Positions 37,551 to 48,545 of a stretch of 64,000 bases of DNA are shown piece after piece. Below the pieces are notes generated by a model, which was not told the DNA's origin, did no database searches, and saw only the letters and a program-made list of their open reading frames with translations. Origin of the DNA: Lingula anatina (taxonomy: Eukaryota; Brachiopoda; Lingulata; Lingulida; Lingulidae). Made by a program: the position numbers and the translations under genes. The stretch spans positions 50,711-114,710 of the forward strand of contig NW_019776094.1 of NCBI RefSeq assembly GCF_001039355.2, in the 5' to 3' direction. Each line of letters starts with the position of its first letter. Position 1 is the stretch's first letter.

Positions 37551-39022
37551 GAAAAACTGGAAACGAATACTTTTGACTATGCTTTTTGGAAATACGTGTG
37601 ACTGCAATGTTTACAGTTGTAATATGAAATTGCTCTTAAATTATACATGTATATTGGTGTTTGTGTTACTTTCTCGTACCAAAGTTTTCTTGCATTTTAT
37701 GAATGATCGCACATGTACGACTAAGGTGCACTTAACTGACAAACTGACTGACTGGACAAAAAAAAGAGTAACATCTCACACTGATTGATGTGTAAATTAA
37801 TTTTTCTTCAGAACCTGAAAGCGTTTTAATATTACGCTCCGTGTACATGCTCAACAACTCAATTTATAACCCTTATTTATTTGCATGACTTATTAATTAA
37901 GGTGACTTTTACACGAAAATTCACCATGATTATCCAAAGGTACACTGTACGCGTTTGAATGTCCAACAAAAAACTGTCTCACAATCCTGCAATGTTACCG
38001 GTACTTATGTTACATTCCAGGCTTCAAAAACAGTAAGAACCCTCAAAAAGGTACCTGATGTTAATATTTCCTTCTTAACTCACAGGAAGACATCACGGTT
38101 TATGTGACTGACCAGTCATTAAGAACTAAGTTATTCGATCAGATATGGAATAAACATCGAATCTAAGTGCAGGGCCTCGTGGATTATTGTTTCGAGTAGA
38201 AAAGAAAATCGCGTTTGTTGGAAGGCAATTCGATTTGGCTGGGAAACAGCTGATAGAAAACTTCTAAGTGTTTGCTTTATAGCGCACGGAAATCTTTTTC
38301 AGGTCGTTGGTCATATTTCAATAACGTGATCGCCTCTCCTCGGTATCAATATTGCAAGTTTACTGGGTCAGAAAACACATGGCGCTTTTCGCACTCTTGA
38401 CTACCTCGGTTTTACACTTTAATCAATGTAGATATCATCGTCTGAGCCTGCATGCTTGAATTATGATGTCAAATATACAGGTTTAAATTTTGAATTGGGG
38501 TAATATAGACAGTTTTATGTGCGCATAAAGATTTCATTAATTAAATTTTTAAAAAACAATCCGAGATGATGAAGTTCATAAAATGGGAGACAACTGCAAA
38601 ATAAGCGATCGATTTCAATTTCTACGTGGTTTTCAGTCAAGCTGCCTGACTGTGTTATGCTTTCACCTACCTTTTGTAAAAGAAAATAAATAACGGTTTT
38701 ATAAACTTTTTTTTCTTTTAAGAGCTTAAATAAGTTCTTTTCGAAATATCATAATTAATAATTAAAGGTTGCTTCAAAAGGTGGTTGTGCTTCTATTTTA
38801 TTGGTGGAAATGGTCTTGGTTTGCAAAGCCGTTTTGCTGTTTTCTAAGCCAGTCCTCACAGTTTCCTTTTTGGATAAGACAGCCCACCTGATGTGAAAAA
38901 AACACATGGTATCGTTGTCAGTCGTAAGCAAATATATGCACCCCTTTATCAAGGGCAGCAGAAATCAACCGGAGTTAATTTCCATTGCATAGCTAACGCC
39001 AGTTAGCTACTCATTGGATTTA
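37551..39022. other. Intergenic, array copies 3-4
   Basis: No gene. Holds the recurrent block at 38325-38399 (starts CGTGATCGCCTCTCCTC) and the copy 4 upstream box. Confidence 0.5.
38896..38940 (+). promoter_or_regulatory. Conserved upstream box, array copy 4
   Basis: Counterpart block (AAAACACATGG, TCGTTGTCA) starting about 126 bases upstream of the ATG at 39023. Confidence 0.4.
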
Positions 39023-41932
39023 ATGGCTAGTTTGAACATATTGCTCGCGATTTTCTTTCTTATTCCTGCGCGCTGCGCGGCAGGTAACGGAGGTGAGTAC
39101 TGAGACGCCTGCGGGCATTTGGTACAAACAATGTAAACGACCACTTAATAATTATCAATTGAGTGGGACCACAAAAGGTTGAAAAACTTTCGATGAGAAA
39201 GAACAATATACACATTACTTACATGTAATACTATCTTGAATAACCTGCAATCCCTACAGTAACTCTTACTAATTTTTTGTAGTTCCCAGATCCTGTGAGG
39301 ATGTTTTGAGCCATTATTCTGGTACCTTTTTTAAGGAAGGTGTATACACCATAGACCCCGATGGGGCAGGGGGAGTGGGCGCGTTTCAAGTTACCTGTAC
39401 AACCAGAGATGACTTACCTGGCCACGGTGTCACCTTAGTGCCTCACCAAGGTGGTATTGTACCACATTCGCAGTATTTTAAAGGTCCAGGTGCTATTTCA
39501 CGAAGCGCTGCATTTGATTACAGACTAACGGAAGAGCAACTTGAAAGTCTAACCCGTATATCAGGCAAATGTCGACAGTTTGTTCGGTTTTCATGTTTTG
39601 AAGCAAGTAATTTCGTCTTGACACCTTGGTGGGTTTCCCGACAAGGGTGGAACATGACCAACTGGGGAGGTGCCCCGACAAATAGCTCTAAGTGTGCATG
39701 TGCGATGAAAAATAACTGTGACCGTTCATACCGGTAAGTGACAAAGTCATATTTTGAGATATATGAGAAATGTTATTACAATTTTGATAATTTAGTAACT
39801 TTGTACATCAAGTCTTGGGTTATGACCAGTTTTGGAAATCATCACTTTGTACATAACTGGTGCTTAAATGAAGTATTCACAGGGATTTGTTCTTGTAAAT
39901 CACGGCAGTAAGGTAATTTCATACTGTGATTCTATTAAGAAAGCATGTCATCAGTAAATATGAGAGCACAACTTATAACTTTCAGGTAAAACGATTTGAT
40001 ATTTTGTTTATTCTATATGCAGAAAGTGTAATTGCCAAATCAATGACTTAGTGTGGCGAAATGACGAAGGGCATCTTGACGATAAGCGCTATCTGCCGGT
40101 GAAAAAGGTGCATATTCGTGATCTAGATGATAGCAATGAAGAGGTTTATTTAATGGTGAAGCCGATGGAATGTTACGGAGGTATGACAAAGTAAATCATA
40201 TATGTGCATACGCGAACCTGGGTTAAACACTTTTTGATTAGCAACACTCGAAAAAAGGACACATGTACTTTATTCTTGCGATTTCAATATTTCCAATGCT
40301 CTGTTTTGAATTCCTTGACGTTATGTAGACTCTTTTTACTCGTTTCATTCATTTTTTATAGTGTCATGTGTGTATACTAAGAAAAAACACCCAGTTCTTT
40401 CATTGTTAAAACAGTAAATACCACAATCTTTAATTCCCCTGCCTGTTGTACAGCAAGATTGAAATTGCCCACTTGACTTAAATTTCTTGAATCAAATGTT
40501 TGTACCACCGAAGTAGAAAATATTTTTAGTGTCCTGCTGAATATTTATTTGAAAAAAAAAATTCAGTAATTTTTCTCCATTTTTTTTAAATTTTATTTAT
40601 CATTTTTTCATTCGTTTGTAACAGTATTTTCTGATGAGTAGCCTATATTTTGGAAAAAAATTATCATTTTTTTGTTTCTTTGTTCTTTTAATTTTAATTA
40701 GTTCATGGATTGATTGATTGATTGGTTCATTATTTTCATTCATTTAAGCTTTGGCAAGCGGTTCGCCTACTGAAAAGTAAGTACAGGTACAATTAACATC
40801 TATTTGTTTTATTAAATGATTTGCAAAAAGGGATGTTCGGGCGATTTCTGATAGGTTCAAATATCAAACAAGAACACGGGACAATTAGCTATAATTTTTA
40901 CAAACATTCATTTATGATCTTCAGTTAGTTTCGTTCTCTATCTTTTGTCCCGTGACTGCCTACTCACAGACGTTACTTACAGTTTCGCTGAAAAAAGCCA
41001 ATCACATTTTCCGCTACTACAGAGATTTTCAAATTTAGAAACAATTTACTATCTATAATCTTGATTTAAATATATGCCAGTGCGTACTGTAAACACTGAG
41101 GAGTGTTTGAAACACAGCCAGGCATGGTAGGTTTTTTTTTTTTTTTTTTTTTTTGAGGATGGGGATAAAGATTCTGCTTATGGTCATGTATTTTAGGATT
41201 GGAGACCAGAAACAAGGATTATAACTGCAATAGATTTATGAAATTGTGGAGTACAGTTCTATCAAATTTTGTTGTCACTTCCGAATTTTGAAGCTGAACA
41301 AGTCCTACTGAGATAAAGGTAAGGGTAAATTAACATTGCGATTTTTGTCATTTCTTTTAAGATGCCTCTGCAGTCTTCACGCCGAAGCGAAAGGCTCTAC
41401 CAAAGCGGGGCCGTTGCTTTTTCAACTCCCAGATCTCATCTACGGACAAGGCTACTACGACGTATGGATAGATGACGGCAACCAGAAAAGGAAGGTCACC
41501 GATGTGTATCCACAGTTCTTTTATACCAAGATACGCCGCCAAATATTGCCTTCCATCACTGTGAGCCCTGTCACCTCACCGGAGTGCACCAACGTGTTAC
41601 AGAGATGTCCAGTGGACTGTGAACGACTGGCCAAGTTGACACTTGCGACCATGCGCCTGACCACCAACATAACCAATGGCGGCGTCCAAAAACCCTTGGG
41701 TCAAGTCATGTGTGAGAATGTCGGGGTGACCATTCCTCCCCCTGGAAGTCGTATTGTGGCCTTCTACAAGACTGCGCCTGCCTGTGGTTCGTCTGGCAGT
41801 TCAACGCATGTCTTCTCAGATAATCCGACCATTTGTTGCAATGTATTCACCTTGCCTTTCACCAACCAGGCGTACAACGTGTTCAATGAGAAATGTAGCC
41901 CCAACATGGACATCAGCGCCATCTTCGGTTGA
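39023..41932 (+). CDS. Array copy 4: secreted CNTNAP-type fibrinogen-like domain protein with novel C-terminal Cys-rich domain
   Basis: Exons: 39023-39092 (signal peptide MASLNILLAIFFLIPARCAA), 39283-39733, 40023-40180, 40749-40776 (28 nt), 41362-41932. They total 1278 nt, 425 residues, all in phase. Motifs are CEDVLSHYSGTFFKEG, TIDPDGAGGVGAFQVTC, WWVSRQGWNMTNWGGAP, CACAMKNNC, CNCQINDLVWRNDEG and YLPVKKVHIRD. Exon 4 reads ALASGSPTEK. The C-terminal domain has KCLCSLHAEAKG, LPDLIYGQGYYDVW, VLQRCPVDCERLAKL, GQVMCENVGVTIPPPGSRI, ICC and EKC. Its signal peptide and 5' flank pair it with copy 2. AATAAA is at 41943-41948. The cysteine set is intact, so it is the best reference copy of the family. 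Confidence 0.9.
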
Positions 41933-43096
41933 GAAAACGGGAAATAAATTCATTTTGTTTAAGGCATTTGTGAAATTACTGTAATTTTCACAGTTGTAAA
42001 AGTAAAGTTCTTGCAAAATTTATAGCGCTATTTGTGTTATTTATCAAAGACGCTGACTTGTGTTTTTTCAATAATCGTATTTTCTATGTTTACTCATCCT
42101 GCAGTGCCGCCGGTAGGCTACTCATCTGTTCCAATTTAGATTTTTTTAAAGAGTAAGAACCCTCAAACAAAAATTCTAATGTTGATATTTTCTTCTTAAC
42201 TGCACAGGAATTGTACAAAAAGACAACACAATGACTGACCAATCATTCAGCACAAAATTATTCCATCAAAAAAGGTGTAAAATATCGAGTCTAAGTTCCG
42301 GGGTCTTGAGTAATGATCTGTGATTAAAAATTAAATGCTTATTTTCGAGGGAATTCGACTAAGCAGGCATATTCGTGATAGCATTCCTATTTTATAGTGT
42401 GCTGAAATCCTTTGGTGATATTCTAAGTTCGTGATCGCCTCACCTCCATAGCAAGGTCACGAGGTCAGAAAACACGTGGCGCTGTTCGCACTTTGTAGTC
42501 AATCAATTTATACACTTTTATCCATGTTTTATATCATCATCTGCAATGCATTAGGAAGCCAATTCTACAAATTAAGATCTTGTACGCAGTCTTCTAGTCT
42601 TACGGTCACAGTACCAGCATTTGATGGCGCCAGTAGAGTCGACCACATTATCTGGCCGTGTCGCTTTCTTCTATATGTAGATTCCAAAGCAAAATGGACA
42701 TCTGTCAATTCTGTATTTTTCATTATGAAAAGCTGCACTTTTTTGGAATCCAATAACAGACAAATATGAATTTTTTTTTTATTTCACTAAGACCCTACCT
42801 TTTAAAATCAATGACTAAGCTGATAAGTAAGTTTATTAAATATACTACATAAATTGGTAAATGGATATTTGTTTCAATGAATAACAGTATCATTATAATT
42901 GAATGGGTTATTTATTTATTTATTACGTCTAGTTTCCTACACCCCCCCCCGCCCGATAACCCCAGCAAACAGGTCATAAGACGCGCGTGTCCTTTTTAGT
43001 GCGTAGGCGTATGAATTGCACCTGTATTTTAAGACTAGTTCACAAATAGCGCACTTGATTCCTAATAGCCAAGCGATAAAGAGAGGAGATCGCGAT
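41933..43096. other. Intergenic, array copies 4-5
   Basis: No gene. Holds the recurrent block at 42429-42497 (starts CGTGATCGCCTCACCTC) and the copy 5 upstream box. Confidence 0.5.
42971..43020 (+). promoter_or_regulatory. Conserved upstream box, array copy 5
   Basis: Counterpart block (GGTCATAAGACGCGCGTGTC) about 122 bases upstream of the ATG at 43097, closest to the copy 3 version. The shared ACTAGTTCACAAATAGCGCA segment follows at about 43031-43050. Confidence 0.38.
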
Positions 43097-46000
43097 ATGA
43101 CTTGCTTGCAGATTGCATTTGCGATTTTCTGTCTTCTCTCAATTCAAGATGTGGGCTGTAAAGGAGGTAATTAGAAAGATTTCAATTTTTACAAAATTCA
43201 TGCTATACAAAGAAAAAAAAAATAGAATCGAGCAATGAATGTTTTCATCTAATAATTGTTAATTATTTTTTTAGCACGCCGCCAAAAACTGGCATTTTTA
43301 TTTCCATTCACTTCTGTTTTCTGGTACAGTGTATTGCATTATTCTTTATAGTGCCCAGATCCTGCGAGGATGTTTTAAGCCATTATGCCGGGACCGTATT
43401 CAGGGAAGGTGTATATACCATAGACCCTGACGGTCCAGGGGGAGTGGACTCCTTCCAGGTCATCTGTACAACTAGAGATGACTTACCTGGCCGTGGCGTC
43501 ACTTTACTACCACCCGAAGATGGTACAAACCAACAGCATTACAAAGGTCCAGGAAATTATACACGATACGCGTCATTTAAGTACAGACTAACGGAAGAGC
43601 AACTTGAAAGTCTAACCCGTATATCAGGCAAATGTCGCCAGTTTGTTCGATTCCAGTCTCACCTCGCATTCAATTTTCACAGCAGTCCTTGGTGGGTTTC
43701 CCGCCAAGGATGGGGCATGACCAACTGGGGAGGTGCCCCGACCAATAGCTCTAAATGCGCATGCGCGATGCAGAACAGCTGTGACTATCAATGGTGAGAC
43801 TTAACATATTTAATTTGTTTCCGAGAAAATAAAATGTTAATTGTATTACATTACCTTGATTGACAAGTTTATGTGTACATAAATATGGCATGTGCACGTG
43901 GGATTTTGTATTGTTGTATAATTCGCGATATCAAATATGAAACAAATATGACAATTTCTGTACATTTTTGGAGATGTACACTGTATCCTGGTATACTGTA
44001 TGTAGGCCTATGCTGATCTACGCCCGAATAAGTTTGTTTTGAATCTGCATCACAGTCAAACAACTCGTACTTTTATTGCTCTTTTACTATCTATTATTTG
44101 CCACAGTGGGAGATTTTTTTCTACTTAGGCCCCTACTCTTTTTAAATTATTATTAATTAATTATTATTAATATTAAAATATTCCAAGATCATTTTAAAAT
44201 CAAAATGGCATTTTGGTAGAGGGGACCTACATGTACCTTTGGAAATGAGTACTACTCGAGTGTTCAAATAATTTTTGTGCTAGTCGCAACACAACTGCTA
44301 CATAAACAAGGGCGTCCGGGAAATTGACCGGAGTTCATAATAAGCATGATTTTAATTAATCTTTAAAAAAACGGAAAAATTCGAGTTGTTATCTTTATCT
44401 TTTCTTATAGGGGGAACTGTAACAGCTACATGACTACCTCTTCATGGGTAGTGGACGAGGGATATCTTGATGATAAGCGCTACCTGCCGGTGATGCAGGT
44501 GCCAATAAGGGACCTGGACGAAGATGGTGAGGAGGTGTATCTGCTGGTGAAGTCGCTGGAATGCTACGGAGGTGTAGGTGCGTATACTGAGTAAATATTT
44601 TTTTAAAAAATTTTGCAATTTATTTCTTATGTTTTATACAGACAACTTACGACTCACTATATATATATACAAGCTGAAGTTCCTTCTTTATTTGTTTATA
44701 AATTAAATCTAAATGTACAGACATTAATTCATACATGTTTTCTCAATTTTTGTGTTTAAATTTGTTCAAGGCGCTGCGACTGAAAAGACTTCTGAACGGT
44801 AAGCATATTTCATTAACAGCGGTGATGAAAATATAAACAACTACCGGTGATATATGAGCTAATTATATAAACTTTGCACGCTTGTCTTTCTTATATAAAG
44901 CAGAATATGCTTAGTTCATTGACAACGAACTATGAATGTAGTCTACTGAACATTATTACAGGATAAAGGGGACATTCACAAATTTTCAATTNNNNNNNNN
45001 NNNNNNNNNNNNNNNNNNNNNNNNNNNNNNNNNNNNNNNNNNNNNNNNNNNNNNNNNNNNNNNNNNNNNNNNNNNNNNNNNNNNNNNNNNNNNNNNNNNN
45101 NNNNNNNNNNNNNNNNNNNNNNNNNNNNNNNNNNNNNNNNNNNNNNNNNNNNNNNNNNNNNNNNNNNNNNNNNNNNNNNNNNNNNNNNNNNNNNNNNNNN
45201 NNNNNNNNNNNNNNNNNNNNNNNNNNNNNNNNNNNNNNNNNNNNNNNNNNNNNNNNNNNNNNNNNNNNNAACCCCCCCCCCCCCCCCCCCCCCGTTCGCC
45301 CCATAAAAATACCAAAGTTTTTGGGGCCCTTCAGCAGACCCCCCCCCCCTTCAAATAATCCTGGATCCGCCCCTGCCAACGCCAACTAAAGCGCATCATT
45401 TATATATTTTCTGTACTGAAGTGGTATATCAGCACCATAAAAACATGAAATCCTGTGAATACATTTATTGCTGGAGGCAATGTTGCTCTGCTAAAATATG
45501 CAAATAAAAAATCGAAGTAAAATTACATGTATATACAGAATATATTTAACTATGTGGAAAAAACATGTTACTGGTACTAGGAAGATGATAAATTTCTACT
45601 TTACTTTACTAGAGAAGCCATTTTTTCTTCGCTCAGTTCTCTTAATTTTACTTTTACTTACAGGTGCCAATGTAGTCTTCATGCTGAAGACCGAGGAACT
45701 ACACCAGGGCCACTGCTTCTTCAGCTCCCGGACCTCCTTTATGGGCAACGTCAAAATGACCTCTCTCTCGATGACGGCAACAAAATCGTTAGAGTTACGG
45801 ATGTCTATCCACAGTTCTTCCAAACTAAAAAGCGGCGTCAGATGAACAAGGCCAGTCCCAGCACGACGGATGTGTGCGTCAGTGTATTACAACAGTGCCC
45901 CACGGACTGTGAACGCTTGGCAAGGCTAGCGCTTGGATCGAACGGGTCGACCCTCGGTGATTTAGTGTCCAGCGGAGGCATGAAGAAACCCCGGGGGCAA

Positions 46001-46231
46001 GTCATGTGCGAGAACGCAGAGAAAACATTTCCACCCCCTGGTCGACGAATTTTAGCCTTCTTTAAAACTGCGCCTGAATGCCGATCCGTCACGAGTTCAA
46101 CTTACGTTTTCCCTCATCCGTGGACATTATGTTGTAACGTATATTCGTTTGCCTACAACCAAGTTGTGAAGCTGTACAATCCTAAATGTGTTAGGGACAG
46201 CAGTTTTGGTCTAAGTGCTCTTTTTGGTTAA
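43097..46231 (+). CDS. Array copy 5: fibrinogen-like/Cys-rich secreted protein, possibly mosaic, intron 4 contains a scaffold gap
   Basis: Exons: 43097-43166 (signal peptide MTCLQIAFAIFCLLSIQDVG), 43352-43793, 44411-44571 (or to 44577), 44771-44798 (28 nt), 45664-46231. They total 1269 nt, 422 residues, all in phase with the first choice. Exons 1 to 3 resemble copies 2 to 4 (CEDVLSHYAGTVFREG, WWVSRQGWGMTNWGGAP, YLDDKRYLPVMQVP). Exon 5 resembles copy 1 instead: it opens with RCQCSLHAED rather than KCLC, has GRRILAFF rather than GSRIVAFY, and ends LSALFG. Exon 4 also ends in CG as in copy 1. It lacks the Cys before the NF motif in exon 2 and the second Cys of CNC in exon 3. The gap at 44992-45269 lies between exons 4 and 5, so joining of two incomplete genes by assembly is possible. 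Confidence 0.78.
44992..45269. other. Scaffold gap (278 N)
   Basis: Run of unknown bases in intron 4 of array copy 5. The right flank is a poly-C tract followed by a dispersed-repeat end (about 45272-45376, containing CCTGGATCCGCCCCTG), which probably caused the assembly break. Confidence 0.97.
45272..45378. repeat. Dispersed repeat fragment with poly-C tracts
   Basis: Two long C runs and a CTGGATCCGCCCCTG end unlike the surrounding AT-rich DNA. The frame reading through the gap here is not a gene. Confidence 0.5.
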
Positions 46232-46279
46232 AGTGCAGCACATTCAGTGAAATTAAATAGGCCTATCTGCCACCTAAAG

Positions 46280-46321
<42 letters not shown>
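46280..46321. repeat. ATT trinucleotide microsatellite
   Basis: About 14 tandem ATT units just after array copy 5. Confidence 0.9.
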
Positions 46322-47129
46322 TCACAGAAGCTTAAGTTTAATAGAAATTAAATAGATATTAGATAGCCAGGCCTTGCGTTTAGGCCTAAATAACCGGTAG
46401 GCCTACCCATGTAGGGTCTACTAGTAGGCCTATAGTCCTAGTTGAATGAGGGAGCGACTGAATGACTGAATGAATGATCAAGCAGGTATAAATAGGCCTA
46501 CGTACGCAGTCGTTTGCCCATGCATGTAGTCAGTTAAGTAAGTAGCCTAAGGGCAGACTTTCCAACCTCTGAGGTAGAGAAATCTGAAAATTGTTAGCCC
46601 CCCCCCCCCAAAAAAAAAAAAAAAAAGAATTAAATTTAAAAAAAAAGATATGGGCCTTTGATTTGGTCAAATTCCGTGAGATTAGGCCTACTACGCGGCG
46701 TAGACCTACTTATTTTACCTTCCCTGGCTATAAAAAAGACACAATGTTTGGTGTACATGTAGATGAAGTTGAATTGAGGTGAAAATGAAATTAGCCAAAG
46801 TTATTGGCCCACTTTATATATCTTGGTAAGGTCCTCAAGTGGTGAAAAATTTGCATGTAAACGCTCCGCTCCGTGGAAGGTCGTGAATTTAAAACCTTGC
46901 AGGAGCATGTTCTGTTGTTTCTCACATCGGCAATACCGTTATTTACTCACATTTTTGCTCGGAATTTTCCGTGAGAAATATTTAACAATCCGGCAAATTC
47001 ACGGCATATTCCATCCGCCTTTCTATCACTTTTAACGATAGTAAAACTTTGTCTTGTAGGTCAGAGTCTAATATTGGGTACATTTGTAGTTGAAAAATTT
47101 AACCTTTAAACTAAAAGAAATATGGTTAA

Positions 47130-47466
47130 AGGGATAATAACTCTTCGTATGATATCTATATTTCACAATAAAAACATTGTGAATAACTCATAGAAATATG
47201 ATATATTTTGTTTTACCACAAAAACGGCAGTTATAGCTATTTTTCTGATATCTGAGCTTGTCTTTAGACCACGTGACCTCCAATGATGGCTATACTCTGT
47301 TAAAATCTCTTAAGAGATTTTAACAAAAAACCAAACTTTTTAGAAAAAAACCAGGGCCTAACTTTGAATGTAAAAATGGATTCATTAACCATTGGTAAGT
47401 ATGGGAAAATTGTTGTTTACTCCAGGAAAATTCTTTTTATGGCCGAAACGAAGAGATATTATCCCT
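47130..47466. mobile_element. TTAA-flanked MITE-like element
   Basis: Ends are AGGGATAATAACTCTTCGT and its inverse with one mismatch (ACGAAGAGATATTATCCCT). Each is directly flanked by TTAA (47126-47129 and 47467-47470), as for TTAA-targeting transposons. The 337-bp interior has a perfect palindrome near 47299-47324 (GTTAAAATCTCTTAAGAGAT plus its remainder) and no coding capacity. Confidence 0.75.
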
Positions 47467-47799
47467 TTAAGGGCGTAATACGGGTTGGTTGTATATATAC
47501 AATGTATAGGCCACTCGGAGTACTCCACAAGTATAATTCATCAGTAGTATTGATCGTAACCGCTAGGTGTCCCAACTTCGTTCAAATTAAAGAAAGGCTT
47601 GCTGAATCGAAGCAGTAAGTAGCTAAAGGGGAAAAGGATGGTCAATTTTTTGTCAAAATATATATTTGACATCATATCTTCAGCCCTTATCTACAGCAAT
47701 CATTCATACAGCTGCATAAAAAAAGCTGTATCAAAATAATTTGATTGTTTCTCTTGGAGAGCCCATTCCCATCATGCATCAGCGCGTCACGGAGATTCA

Positions 47800-48545
47800 A
47801 AATGGCCACCGATTGATTGTTGCACGATTGTTTACGTTTTTTCGTGGCGTATTTTGACGTTTCTGACGTTATTTTTACGTCATATGTTTGTGTGACAACG
47901 GGAATCTATTCCTTGCTCAAGTCTTGACTGGGTAAGTCACATTTTTTATTTCACCTCACCAATCTGTTGCAAAATGCATGCTTGAAACATCGTTCGGCCA
48001 GATTACGTTAGACTGGCGCTCGTGAAGTTGTTTGGTATTTTTTAATAGCTGAACCAATCGGAAAATTGACTGTTTTCCTGAATTTTAGAAGTTGTGATGT
48101 AATTTCCGCCCAAAGCGTTAACTTATTAAGACAACGGGAAGCCATATTGTCACATAGCAACAGCTGAAAGTATCATAAATTGGGACATATCTTCCAATTT
48201 TCACAACTATTCTGATATATAAATTTTTAATTTCACTTAATGTAATTTGTCATCCCGTCTCTGTTATTTACCAAAACATTTTTCCTTAGACTAAGTTTGA
48301 AAGTGCATTTTAAACAGCAAAGGCAAGTTGCATTAGTTATTTTTTGTCAGTATTGCAAGTTGCAGATATGCAAAGGTTGAAAGGCAATAAACCTACTGTG
48401 TCAGCAGTAGTTGATTTTTTCCCATCTCTTTAATCTGATGAATCAACTCCTTCATTTCAGAGTATAGTGAACAACATTGGTCAGGCGCTAAATATCACTA
48501 TTAGTTAATTAAAGTTGAAGACCATCTGTGTCTATTACATTAAGG
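47800..48545 (+). promoter_or_regulatory. Candidate promoter and noncoding 5' exons of the CEP164 locus
   Basis: CRE-like sites TGACGT and TTACGTCA lie at about 47861-47885. A strong donor (GACTGGGTAAGTCAC) follows near 47935, and a possible noncoding exon lies between an acceptor near 48461 and a donor near 48544. An imperfect RFX X-box-like sequence (GTCACATAGCAAC, 48149-48161) would fit a ciliary gene. Positional inference only. Confidence 0.28.

Noticed and set aside
44930-45385. Minus-strand frame spanning the N gap
   Set aside because: Most of it is unknown bases; the rest is poly-C repeat and intron sequence.
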